Of a DNA stretch of 64,000 bases, positions 35,914-44,693 are shown piece after piece. The stretch covers positions 1 through 64,000 of the forward strand of contig JBHJGX010000058.1 of assembly GCA_050331395.1 (NCBI GenBank). The letters are read 5' to 3'. This DNA is from Thermohalobaculum sp050331395 (GTDB lineage: Bacteria; Pseudomonadota; Alphaproteobacteria; Rhodobacterales; Rhodobacteraceae). Position 1 is the stretch's first letter. Every line of letters begins with the position of its first letter. The notes under the pieces are model-generated. The model was not told the origin of the DNA and made no database searches. It saw nothing but the letters and a program-made list of their open reading frames with translations. The position numbers were made by a program, and so were the translations under genes.

Positions 35914-37522
35914 GTGACGAGCATCGTTCCCGCATCCACCGACCGTCTCATCAACCGCTTCACCAGCGGCGGCCCGACCGGCGAGCCGACCCTCGAGGCC
36001 CTCGAGGGCGGTCTCTACATCGCGGCTTGGGAAACCGGCACCGTTGACGGAGACATCCTCTTCCAGATCTTCGGCATCGACGGCACGCCCTTCGGCGGCG
36101 AGTCGCTCGCCAACCAGCAGACCAACGGCTAGCAGGACGACCCGCGGCTTTTCAAAGACAACGACGGCAGCGTCCTTCTCTATTGGGAGTCCGACAGCGG
36201 CACCGACGACGATATCGCCGCGCGCCGGATCAACACCTCAGGTTTTGTGGTCGGGGACGAATTCAATCTCGCGGATGACGAAGAATCGAATTATTTTCTT
36301 TCCGAGAACGCACTCATCGGGATTCCAGGGGGGGTACTTTCTCCTTTTCTCGAATAATTTTTCGTCGATACTTGAATCGCACGCCATCCGATTGAACGGT
36401 GTGTTTCAAAAGATAGGTGAGATTGATTTTGGGCGTTTCGGGGTTGGTCCTGATAACTCGCCCTTTGATGCGGTGTTGCTCGAAAACGGCAACATCGTGG
36501 TCGCTTTGGATGACGGTCTTCGCGACTCGGACGGCGATGGTTTTTATGATGCCGGCGACGTATACGGTCTGATCGTCGATCCGCTCCGCTTCGAGCCGAT
36601 CAGTGACGAATTCCTGCTCTCAGGGACTGTTGCGGGCGGGCAGAATTTCGCCCGTCTCGCACCGACCGATGATGGCGGCTTCATTGCAATCTACGAGTCT
36701 GAACTCGTCGATGGCGACGGGTACGCCATCGCAGGCCGCCGCTTCTCCGAGAACGGAGATCCGCAAACCTTTGAGTTCATCGTCAATGAGACAACCTTTG
36801 GCGACCAGGTTGGTGCAGAGATCCTTTAGGTTGGGCCCGATACCTACATGGTCGCCTGGGTGGGCGACGTGCCCGACGGAACGACAAACATCTACGGGCG
36901 GCTGATCGATGCCGACGGGCGCCCGCTGACCGACGAGATCGTGCTCTCGGAAGCGACTGCGGGGAACCAAGAACAGCTCGGTCTCGCGGATTTCAGCGAT
37001 CTGGGCGAAGGGCTCGTCGGTGTCGCGTGGCGGTCGAACACGCCGGCCTCGCCGGAGGACTACGACGTGTATTCTAGGATCTTCCGAATTGTGCCGGAAG
37101 GGGTTGAGATCCTCAACGCCGACCAAGTGAAAACCGTCGGTTATCTCTATGCCACGGCGCTCGACCGGAACGGGCCGTTCGAGCTCGACGGGCTCAACTT
37201 TTGGATCGACAGCCGCGAGCAGGGGCTGACCGAGCGTGAAATGGCGACGCTCTTCCTCGACAACCCGGAGTTCCAGTTCCGCTTCGGCGATATCGACACG
37301 CTCTCCAACGAGGAGATCATCGACACGTTCTACCTGAACGCGCTCGGGCGGATCGGCGACCCGAACGGCCGGAACTTCTGGCTGTCGCGGCTCGAGGACC
37401 CGACCGTCGCGGCGGGCGATGTGCTGCTCGCCTTCTCGACCAGCCCGGAGAACGTGGCGGATCTGACCTTTGTCGAGACGCTCGCCGAAACCGCGCCGGG
37501 GTTCTGGGACTTTGTCGGCTGA
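35914..37522 (+). pseudogene. DUF4214 repeat protein broken by two in-frame TAGs and a +1 frameshift
   Basis: A GTG start at 35914 follows GGAG. The frame reads to TAG at 36130-36132, continues in frame, then shifts +1 at a run of seven G (36328-36334), then meets TAG at 36827-36829 in the new frame before continuing to TGA at 37522. With six G the shift vanishes and reads IPGGYFLLFSNN. Corrected length is about 535 residues against 537 for the downstream paralogue, with the DUF4214 end (FWIDSREQGL... DTFYLNALGRIGD) intact. The TAGs align with Lys and Thr of the paralogue. Bases around 36270-36420 are unusually AT-rich. Probably a recently inactivated duplicate. Confidence 0.85.
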
Positions 37523-37674
37523 CCGACTGAGCGCAGCGCTGTGTCAGTGAGCCTCTGGGACGGCTCGCCTTTCGGGGCGGGCTCCCTTATGGTGCGCGAA
37601 CAACCGAGGGGGGAGTTCGGCCCGTCCGGCACACCCGCCTTTCCCGCGTTCCGTTCCAACCGGAGAGCCCGCCC

Positions 37675-39288
37675 ATGGCCGTAATTCAACCGGGGTCCGA
37701 GGACCGCCTTCTCAACCGTTTCGACCGTCCGGACGACCAGGTCACGCCGCAGATCGTCCCTCTGACGAACGGCACCTATCTCGGCGTCTGGGCCGACCGG
37801 GATGCGTCGAGCGACGTGAACGCCCAGGTCTTTGCCTTCGACGGCACGGCCCTCGGCGATCCGTTGCTCGTCAACCAACAGACCGAGAGCAAGCAATCCG
37901 ATCCCCGCGTCACGGTGCTCGACGACGGCCGCGTGCTGATCTCCTGGATCTCTGATGCCGGCGACGATGAGGATCTCGCCGCCCGGCTTCTCACCGCGTC
38001 GGGGGCGCTCTCGGGATCCGAATTCGATTTGATCGACAGCGCCTTCGATAGCTACACGGTCGGCGACACGGTCGCGGTCGAGGCCGCAGGCAGCGTCTTT
38101 CTGCTCTATGGCGGCAATGAGCGCCTCGAACGGCTCGCCATCCTCAACGAGCGCGACAGCGGGCTCGACGACGTGGCCGACCGGGCGCTCTTCAACGCGC
38201 CGAACCGGTCCGATTTCAACGCGCCCGGCGACGTGGCAATCCTCGCGGACGGACGGATCGCGGTGACCTATCACACGCTCGACACGGCCGGGATGGGCAA
38301 CGCAATTCTCGAGGCCGACGACGTCTTCACGCAAATCCACAATCCGGAGACGCTCGCCCTCGACAGTCTCGTCAACCGGGTGAACGTCACGGGTGCGGGT
38401 GAACAGGGTGCCTCGGTGATCACGCCGCTCGCCGATGGCGGCTATTTCGTCGCCTTCGAGGGTGAGAACATCGACGGCGACGGGCGCGGCGTGGTCGGCC
38501 GGCGCTTCGATGCCGACGCGAATTTGCTCGGCGGTCAATTCGTGCTGAACGAGACGACCGCCGGCGACCAGCGCAGCCCGCAGGTGCTGACCGTCGACGG
38601 CAACGCGGTGCTCGTCGTCTGGGATGGCCTGAGCCCGGCTGGGGATTTCGACATCTATGGTCGGCTCTTCACACCGAATGGCACCCCGCTCACCGACGAG
38701 ATCGTCCTCAACGACATCCGCGAAGGCGACCAGACCATGCCCGATATCGTCGATTTCTCAGAATTCGGCGAGGGTTATGTCGGGCTCTCCTTTGAGAGCG
38801 ACGGTGCCGCCCGCGACGACGACCGCGACGTCTATACCAGCGTCTTCCGCGTCAGCCTCGACGATCTCGGCGAGGGGCTTTCGGTCGCGGACGCCCGCGA
38901 AGTCGCCTATCTCTATGCCACGGCGCTCGACCGGAACGGCCCGTTCGAGCTCGGCGGGCTCAATTTCTGGATCGACGCGCGGGAAGGCGGGCTCACCCGC
39001 CGCGAGACGGCCGAAGAGTTCCTAGACAATCCCGAATTCGAGGAACGGTTCGGCGATGTGGACACGCTCACCGACGAGCAGATTATCGACACGTTCTATC
39101 AAAACGCGCTCGGCCGCGACGGCGACCCGGCCGGCTTCGAGTTCTGGCTCGGCCGATTGCAGGACCCCACGACGACGGTGGGCGATGTGCTGCTCGCCTT
39201 CGCGACTGCGCCGGAGAACACGGCCGAACTGACGTTTGTGGAGACGGTAAACGAAGTCTTCCCGGGCGAGTGGGATTTCGTCGCATAA
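37675..39288 (+). CDS. DUF4214 protein with beta-propeller-like repeats
   Basis: Encodes 537 residues. Residues about 1-400 hold repeats of roughly 50 residues with the pattern DGxxLVxW... DIxGRxF...G..L... N, suggesting a secreted beta-propeller. The last ~120 residues are DUF4214: YLYATALDRNGPFELGGLNFWID and TFYQNALGRDGDPAGFEFWLGRL. It ends FVETVNEVFPGEWDFVA. There is no classical signal peptide, so export by a C-terminal signal (type I) is possible. It is a tandem paralogue of the broken gene upstream and is followed by a strong terminator. Confidence 0.88.
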   Translation: MAVIQPGSEDRLLNRFDRPDDQVTPQIVPLTNGTYLGVWADRDASSDVNAQVFAFDGTALGDPLLVNQQTESKQSDPRVTVLDDGRVLISWISDAGDDEDLAARLLTASGALSGSEFDLIDSAFDSYTVGDTVAVEAAGSVFLLYGGNERLERLAILNERDSGLDDVADRALFNAPNRSDFNAPGDVAILADGRIAVTYHTLDTAGMGNAILEADDVFTQIHNPETLALDSLVNRVNVTGAGEQGASVITPLADGGYFVAFEGENIDGDGRGVVGRRFDADANLLGGQFVLNETTAGDQRSPQVLTVDGNAVLVVWDGLSPAGDFDIYGRLFTPNGTPLTDEIVLNDIREGDQTMPDIVDFSEFGEGYVGLSFESDGAARDDDRDVYTSVFRVSLDDLGEGLSVADAREVAYLYATALDRNGPFELGGLNFWIDAREGGLTRRETAEEFLDNPEFEERFGDVDTLTDEQIIDTFYQNALGRDGDPAGFEFWLGRLQDPTTTVGDVLLAFATAPENTAELTFVETVNEVFPGEWDFVA

Positions 39289-39319
39289 GCGGATCGGCTT
39301 CGGCCGGAACTTCCAGCGG

Positions 39320-39358
39320 GCCGCCATGCAGGGGATGCATGGCGGCTCCTTCTTTTTG
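39320..39358 (+). terminator. Rho-independent terminator after DUF4214 gene
   Basis: A perfect 11-bp stem (39320-39330 with 39336-39346) closes a GGGGA loop and is followed by TCCTTCTTTTTG. It begins 32 nt after the stop. Confidence 0.88.
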
Positions 39359-39434
39359 TCTGCTTGTCGGGTGTGTCGGCGGCGCCGACATGGGTGTCAT
39401 CGAACCTTCACAATCCCCGAAAAGGAGACAACCG

Positions 39435-39587
39435 ATGATCCGAGCCCTCTTCGCCCGTCTGCGCCGTGCCCGCGCCCGCACCGCCGCACTTGCCGAACTT
39501 CGCGCGATGGACGCGCACCAACTCCGCGACCTTGGGATCGAGCCCGGCGAAATTGGCGCATATGTCGATGGATGCGCCCGGCGCTGA
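39435..39587 (+). CDS. DUF1127-domain small protein
   Basis: Encodes 50 residues. The DUF1127 pattern is clear: AALAELRAMDAHQLRDLGIE followed by PGEIGAYVDG. Such arginine-rich proteins bind RNA or metabolic partners in alphaproteobacteria. AAAGGAG lies 7 nt upstream of the ATG at 39435. It converges on the DUF3096-like gene, 8 nt between. Confidence 0.88.
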   Translation: MIRALFARLRRARARTAALAELRAMDAHQLRDLGIEPGEIGAYVDGCARR

Positions 39588-39595
39588 GCCGACCG

Positions 39596-39808
39596 TCACT
39601 CGGCGGCAGGTTCCTCGACGATGCGTTGAACGTCCTCGTTCGTGACGCCGATGTCGATGCCGATCGCCGGCAGGATGCCGAGCACGCCGAAGCCAATCAG
39701 GAAGATGGCGATCACCCAATTGAGCAGATCGGCTTTGATGAGGATCAGGATCCCGCCGATGAGGGCCATGAGCGGAAGAAGCGGGATGCCGAAGACGTCG
39801 GTAGGCAT
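39596..39808 (-). CDS. DUF3096-like small membrane protein
   Basis: Encodes 70 residues with two hydrophobic helices: LLPLMALIGGILILIKADLL and NWVIAIFLIGFGVLGILPAI. The pattern (ALIAGILILI... LLNYIVAIYLI) fits DUF3096, a family of unknown function. Starts MPTDVFG; the tail is acidic. Confidence 0.75.
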   Translation of the reverse strand: MPTDVFGIPLLPLMALIGGILILIKADLLNWVIAIFLIGFGVLGILPAIGIDIGVTNEDVQRIVEEPAAE

Positions 39809-39928
39809 AAGCAGTCTCCTGTCAATACTTGGGCGGGATCGCCTAAGTCAGGCTTTGGAGATTACGCCCCAAGCGTGACGGTCGCGCGACAGTCCCGGGC
39901 CCCCGTTGCCCGGGACCGGGTCTTCGTC

Positions 39929-40852
39929 TCAGAAATGGATCACCGCATCGGCTGTGATCCGCCAGCCGGTGACCGAATTCGCGCTTTCGGAGCCGATATC
40001 GAGCACGTTGCCCTCGACGACTGCGCCGAGCGAAACCGACGGCAGCGGCAGAAACCGCGCGCCGATCGCCAGCGTAAAGGTCGGGTCTGGATCCGAGGCG
40101 CCGATATCGAACACGTCTGCGCCGGTCAGCGACGCCCCCGGGATCCGGTCGCCGCCATTCGTCGGCAGGATCGCATTCGCCTCGATCAGCGGAAAGACGC
40201 CCGGAAAGAACTCCTTGGTGAGCTGACCGTGCAGGTGGAAATAACTCCAACTCCGGTCCGAGATCCCCCACTGATAGCCGAATGTGCCTTGCGCCTGCGA
40301 GCCGTCCTCGAAGATTTTGGCCGCCGTAACGAAGCCGTCGAGAAAGCCCGAGGTCGAGCCGGTTAGATCGATGCCCGCCGTCTCGACATTGCCGACGGGG
40401 GCGGTATAGCGCGCACCGACCGTGACGATGTTGCCGTTTTCCGGATCGCTTACCACCGCGTATTTCGCGCCGGCGGTGAGGTCGAGAAAGCCGTCGGTAT
40501 CGGGCAGCACCTCGTCAAAGTTCAGATCCACAAAGCCGTCCGTGGTCGCGATCAGGCCGAACCGGTCGCCGAGCGCGAGGCGCGCCTGAACGGCGCCGCC
40601 GATCACCCGGCCGCCATCGGTGACGAAGCCGGACGGAATGCGGTGATAGATGAAGATCGGCCGCACTTCGGTGGTGATGAACGGCGTCTCGTTGAGCGTG
40701 AACATGCTGACCGGCGGCACGTAGTTCTGGAAGCGGCCCTGACCGAGCGAGCCTTTTAGGTCGAAGCCGAAGACCTCCTGCGCAGAGGCAGGGGCCGAAA
40801 GGAAGCCGGCAGCCAGCACTGCGGCCGCAATGGGGGATCTGGGGAATGTCAT
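39929..40852 (-). CDS. Outer-membrane beta-barrel-like protein
   Basis: Encodes 307 residues. A signal peptide (AAAVLAAGFLSAPASAQ) precedes a beta-rich body with alternating hydrophobic strands, such as VIGGAVQARLALGDRFGL and FLDLTAGAKYAVVSD, and it ends in Phe, as barrel proteins do. It resembles MetA-pathway/transporter-type outer-membrane proteins in style. Substrate unknown. It lies downstream of ahcY on the same strand with about 254 nt between. Confidence 0.78.
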   Translation of the reverse strand: MTFPRSPIAAAVLAAGFLSAPASAQEVFGFDLKGSLGQGRFQNYVPPVSMFTLNETPFITTEVRPIFIYHRIPSGFVTDGGRVIGGAVQARLALGDRFGLIATTDGFVDLNFDEVLPDTDGFLDLTAGAKYAVVSDPENGNIVTVGARYTAPVGNVETAGIDLTGSTSGFLDGFVTAAKIFEDGSQAQGTFGYQWGISDRSWSYFHLHGQLTKEFFPGVFPLIEANAILPTNGGDRIPGASLTGADVFDIGASDPDPTFTLAIGARFLPLPSVSLGAVVEGNVLDIGSESANSVTGWRITADAVIHF

Positions 40853-41079
40853 TTTCGCTCTCCGTCGCTGTCCCGATCGGAGCGCCAGGACGCGCGCTCC
40901 GGAGTTCGAGAGACGCCTCTCCGCCTCACGAAACCTTGATCTCGGTCAGCAGACGGACGTTCTGAGTGACGGAAATGGCCGTTGAGCGGAGGCCGCGTCG
41001 CGGGCCTTCGACAATAATCAATTTTCGACGCAGCTTGGCGCCGGTCGCGTCCGGCCGGCCGGACGAGACCGAAACCCTG

Positions 41080-41100
41080 CGCAGGCCCGGCGTGCCTGCG
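41080..41100 (-). terminator. Weak hairpin downstream of ahcY
   Basis: A 7-bp inverted repeat (CGCAGGC/GCCTGCG) lies 6 nt past the ahcY stop on the minus strand. It is followed by few T (GGGTTTCGG), so termination is uncertain. Confidence 0.35.
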
Positions 41101-41106
41101 ATGCCG

Positions 41107-42516
41107 TCAATACCGGTAGTGGTCGGGCTTAAACGGTCCCTCGGCACCGATGCCGAGATAAGACGATTGCTCCGGGCTCATCTCGGTCAGCCGCACGCCC
41201 AGTTTGTCGAGGTGCAGCCGCGCGACCTTTTCGTCGAGATGCTTCGGCAAGACATAGACCTCGTTCTTGTAGGCGTCGCCCTTCGACCAGAGCTCAATTT
41301 GCGCGAGCACCTGGTTCGTAAAAGACGCGGACATCACGAAAGACGGGTGCCCGGTCGCGTTGCCGAGATTGAGCAGCCGACCTTCAGAGAGCAAAATCAT
41401 GCGCTTGCCGTCAGGAAACTCAACCATATCGACTTGCGGCTTGATGTTGGTCCACTTGAAGTTCTTGAGCCCCGCCACCTGGATCTCGTTGTCGAAGTGA
41501 CCGATATTGCCGACAATCGCCATATCCTTAAGCGCGCGCATATGGTCGAGGGTCACCACGTCCTTGTTCCCGGTCGCCGTGATCACGATGTCGGCGCGCG
41601 GCGCGGCCTCCTCGAGGGTAACGACCTCATAGCCGTCCATCGCCGCCTGAAGCGCGCAAATCGGGTCGATTTCGGTCACCAGCACCCGTGCGCCCGCGCC
41701 CTGGAGCGAGGCGGCCGAGCCCTTGCCCACATCGCCGTAGCCGCAGACGACCGCGACCTTGCCGGCCATCATCACATCGGTGCCCCGGCGGATGCCGTCG
41801 ACAAGGCTCTCTTTACAGCCGTATTTGTTGTCGAACTTCGACTTGGTCACGCTGTCGTTGACGTTGATCGCCGGGAACGGCAGCGAGCCGCGTTTCGACA
41901 GCTGATAGAGCCGGTTGACGCCCGTGGTCGTCTCCTCGGTCACGCCGCGGATCGCCGCACGCTGGCGCACGAACCAGCCCGGCGAGGCCGCCATCCGCCG
42001 GCGGATCTGCGCGAACAGATACTCCTCTTCCTCGGAGCCCGGTTTGTCGAGAAATGCGGTGTCGCCTTCTTCGGCCCGCGCGCCGAGGAGCACGTACATC
42101 GTCGCGTCGCCGCCGTCGTCGAGGATCATGTTGGTCGGCTCGCCGTCCGGCCACTGGAAGATCTGATCGGTATAGGTCCAGTAATCCTCGAGGCTCTCGC
42201 CCTTGATCGCGAAGACAGGCACGCCCGAGGCGGCGATCGCGGCTGCCGCATGGTCCTGGGTCGAGAAGATGTTGCAGGACGCCCAGCGCACTTTGGCGCC
42301 GAGCGCGGTCAGCGTCTCGATCAGCACGGCGGTCTGGATGGTCATATGCAGCGAGCCCGAGATCCGCGCGCCGGCAAGCGGTTTCGACGCGCCGAATTCG
42401 TCCCGCGCGGCCATCAGCCCTGGCATCTCGGTCTCGGCGATGTCGATCTCCTTGCGCCCGTAATCGGCGAGCGCGAGGTCGGCAATGGCGTAGTCGTGCT
42501 GAGCGGTATCGGGCAT
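41107..42516 (-). CDS. ahcY: Adenosylhomocysteinase
   Basis: Encodes 469 residues, normal length. The N-terminal substrate domain has CNIFSTQDHAAAAIA, and the NAD domain has VVCGYGDVGKGSAASL. C-terminal KPDHYRY is the hallmark ending. It splits S-adenosylhomocysteine to adenosine and homocysteine. The ATG at 42516 has GGAGGA just before it; the frame is open to 42852. I looked upstream for an SAH-type riboswitch and could not support one. Confidence 0.98.
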   Translation of the reverse strand: MPDTAQHDYAIADLALADYGRKEIDIAETEMPGLMAARDEFGASKPLAGARISGSLHMTIQTAVLIETLTALGAKVRWASCNIFSTQDHAAAAIAASGVPVFAIKGESLEDYWTYTDQIFQWPDGEPTNMILDDGGDATMYVLLGARAEEGDTAFLDKPGSEEEEYLFAQIRRRMAASPGWFVRQRAAIRGVTEETTTGVNRLYQLSKRGSLPFPAINVNDSVTKSKFDNKYGCKESLVDGIRRGTDVMMAGKVAVVCGYGDVGKGSAASLQGAGARVLVTEIDPICALQAAMDGYEVVTLEEAAPRADIVITATGNKDVVTLDHMRALKDMAIVGNIGHFDNEIQVAGLKNFKWTNIKPQVDMVEFPDGKRMILLSEGRLLNLGNATGHPSFVMSASFTNQVLAQIELWSKGDAYKNEVYVLPKHLDEKVARLHLDKLGVRLTEMSPEQSSYLGIGAEGPFKPDHYRY

Positions 42517-42664
42517 TCTGTCCTCCGGGGGCCTCCGTGATCGCTGCGCCAGATAGCAGCCCGGAGGTGAACCGTCCATTGCGCCGCCGCCGGGGGCGGG
42601 GCGAAGCCCTGCGCTCTGCGGATTGACGGGATCGGCACGGCCGCCGGCAGGGGCGCGGTGGGGC

Positions 42665-43330
42665 TCAGTCTTCGGTGCGGTGGTCCTTGGTGCCGAAGAG
42701 CCGGGCGCCCGCATCGCCGAGGCCGGGCACGATGTAGGCCCGGTCGTCGAGGCGTTCGTCCATCGCGGCCGCGAAGACCGGCACGTCCGGATGCGCCGCA
42801 TGAAAGCGGGCGGCGCCTTCGGGGGCGGCGCGGAGCGCGAGGAAGCGGACATCGCCCGCGCCGGCGGACTTGGCGATGCGCACGGCCTCGATCGCCGAGC
42901 CTGCGGTCGCGAGCATCGGGTCGACGAGCACGGTCACCCGGTCGGTCAGATCGTCCGGAAGTTTCACGAGGTATTGGACGGGACGTTTGGTCGTCTCGTC
43001 TCGAAAAAGCCCGATATGGCCGACCCGGGCCGAGGGGACCAGATCGAGGAGCCCCTGAAGAAGCCCGTCCCCCGCGCGCAGGATCGAGACGAAGCAGACT
43101 TTCTTACCGGCCAGTTTGGGCGCACGCATGGGGGCGACCGGGGTCTCGATTTCCACCTCGTCGAGGGGCAGATCGCGCAAGAGTTCGTAGGCGAGCAGGA
43201 GGCTGATCTCGCGAAGCAACATGCGAAACGAGGCGGTGGAGGTGTCTTTCATCCGCATCCGGGTCAGCTTGTGCTGCACGAGCGGGTGGGCGACCAGGGT
43301 GAAGTTCTCGGGTAACGCCGGTGTCTCCAT
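42665..43330 (-). CDS. upp: Uracil phosphoribosyltransferase
   Basis: Encodes 221 residues. The PRPP-binding motif is VTVLVDPMLATAGSAIEA, and the N-terminal HPLVQHKLTRMR is typical. It salvages uracil to UMP. It lies upstream of ahcY on the same strand (148 nt). Confidence 0.96.
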   Translation of the reverse strand: METPALPENFTLVAHPLVQHKLTRMRMKDTSTASFRMLLREISLLLAYELLRDLPLDEVEIETPVAPMRAPKLAGKKVCFVSILRAGDGLLQGLLDLVPSARVGHIGLFRDETTKRPVQYLVKLPDDLTDRVTVLVDPMLATAGSAIEAVRIAKSAGAGDVRFLALRAAPEGAARFHAAHPDVPVFAAAMDERLDDRAYIVPGLGDAGARLFGTKDHRTED

Positions 43331-43356
43331 CGCCCTCTCCTGTCGTTTGGGGAGGC

Positions 43357-44007
43357 TTACCCAGGCGCGCGGCCCCCCGCAACTCTGCGGGTGCGGAAGC
43401 TGCGGCGGGCCCGGAGCACGGGCCAGAGCGCGAGCCCGAGCATCAACGCGCCGGAGGCCGGCACGGGGATGTGGGTTGTGACTGCCAGATCGATCGTCGC
43501 CCGGTAGGGATAGCTGTCGTTGTTGGTGCCGAAGGTAAACTCGCCCGTGCCGTTCAGGATCGCGAGGATATCGTCCGGCGAGTAGAGTTCCGCGAGGTCG
43601 AAGGTCTCCGTGAAGTCCGAGAACCGGGTGGCGTTCCCGAAGACGGCCACCTCAGGCAAGCGGTTCAGCCGCAACGTGTCGTTGCCCGGAGTGTCCCCCT
43701 CCGTCCGCCAGGTGAGCTCGAGCGTGGCCGCGCGGAGCGCGAGGGCAGGCGTCGCGAGCGCGCCGGTGAACTCAAAAGTCCAAACGACCCGTTCCTCCTC
43801 CGCATCGTTGAGGATGCTCGGTCCGCCAATAGAATTGACGGTGAAATCCCCGTTCTGGAAGCTGAGCCCCGTCACCAGCTCAGGGGCCCGCTCCCCAACC
43901 GCAGTGTCGGTGAGCCGCACGACCCCGGCATCGGCGGGGGCCGACCAGACCGACCCGAACAGGGCGCAGACCGCCGCAGCAGCGGTCAGAGCGAATGGCT
44001 TCTGCAT
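43357..44007 (-). CDS. Secreted protein with VPLPA-CTERM-like sorting tail
   Basis: Encodes 216 residues. A signal peptide (LTAAAAVCALFGSVWSAPADA) precedes a beta-rich body. The C-terminus reads IPVPASGALMLGLALWPVLR followed by an Arg-rich tail, the tripartite exosortase-type signal: VPxPA motif, hydrophobic helix, basic end. Such proteins are processed at the membrane and linked to exopolysaccharide in PEP/VPLPA-CTERM systems. No exosortase is in the window. The ATG at 44007 has GGGAGAA upstream. Confidence 0.85.
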   Translation of the reverse strand: MQKPFALTAAAAVCALFGSVWSAPADAGVVRLTDTAVGERAPELVTGLSFQNGDFTVNSIGGPSILNDAEEERVVWTFEFTGALATPALALRAATLELTWRTEGDTPGNDTLRLNRLPEVAVFGNATRFSDFTETFDLAELYSPDDILAILNGTGEFTFGTNNDSYPYRATIDLAVTTHIPVPASGALMLGLALWPVLRARRSFRTRRVAGGRAPG

Positions 44008-44102
44008 AATCGCGTTCTCCCGTAAAACCCCGCCCACAAAAATGCGCGGCAACATCCATGACGTTCGTATTTACAACTCCGGCACGGGAAAGGAAAGGCA
44101 GG

Positions 44103-44693
44103 ATGGCCGCACGGGCCTGGCAGCGGATGCTCTCTGGGCGCAGGCTCGATCTGCTCGACCCCTCGCCGCTCGATATCGAGATCGAGGATATCGCCCACGG
44201 GCTCGCCCGCGTCGCGCGCTGGAACGGGCAGACGGTCGGCGACTGGCCCTATTCTGTGGCCGAGCATTGCCTGTTGGGCGAGGAGATCTTCGTCCGCCTC
44301 CGGCCGAAGGCGGACGCGCCGGAGCGGCTGGCGGCGCTGTTGCACGACGCGCCCGAATACGTGATCGGCGATATGATCTCGCCCTTCAAAGCGGCGCTCG
44401 GGATCGATTACCGGGCCTTCGAGGCGCGGCTTCTCGCGGCGGTGCATCTGCGCTTCGGTCTGCCGGCCGCACCGCCGTCTGCGGTGGCCAAGGCGATCAA
44501 GCGCGCGGACCGGGCTTCGGCCTGGTTCGAGGCGACACAGCTCGCGGGCTTCTCCGAGGCGGAGGCGGCGAAGTTCTTTCCCCGGCCGCGGTTCGAGGGG
44601 GCGGCGGCGGTGCGCCTCTCGCCGCGGCCGACGGGGGAGGTCAAGGCGCTCTATCTCGACCGCTTCCGCACGCTTTCGGCGGAGGCCCCGTGA
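44103..44693 (+). CDS. HD-domain hydrolase (YfbR-like)
   Basis: Encodes 196 residues. HD-type metal ligands are visible: VAEHCLLGEEI, then LLHDAPEYVIGDM, then IKRADRASAWFEA. It resembles YfbR-type 5'-nucleotidases or HD families. The ATG at 44103 follows GGAAAGGCAGG; a start at 44058 in the same frame is possible. It leads a three-gene unit (HD, NrtR-like, methyltransferase). Confidence 0.88.
   Translation: MAARAWQRMLSGRRLDLLDPSPLDIEIEDIAHGLARVARWNGQTVGDWPYSVAEHCLLGEEIFVRLRPKADAPERLAALLHDAPEYVIGDMISPFKAALGIDYRAFEARLLAAVHLRFGLPAAPPSAVAKAIKRADRASAWFEATQLAGFSEAEAAKFFPRPRFEGAAAVRLSPRPTGEVKALYLDRFRTLSAEAP

Noticed and set aside
27530..36829. Pyrrolysine or selenocysteine insertion at the ambers
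   Set aside because: Residues replaced seem to be Glu, Lys and Thr, codons are TAG not TGA, and no insertion hairpin is evident.
42517..42664. SAH/SAM-type riboswitch upstream of ahcY
   Set aside because: No conserved core could be aligned by eye; only GC-rich sequence and a possible -10 (TATCTG) were seen.
43610..44689. Upstream extension of the NrtR-like gene to 676 residues
   Set aside because: The extension is out of frame with the HD gene it overlaps and antisense to the sorting-signal gene; the GTG at 44690 gives the family N-terminus.
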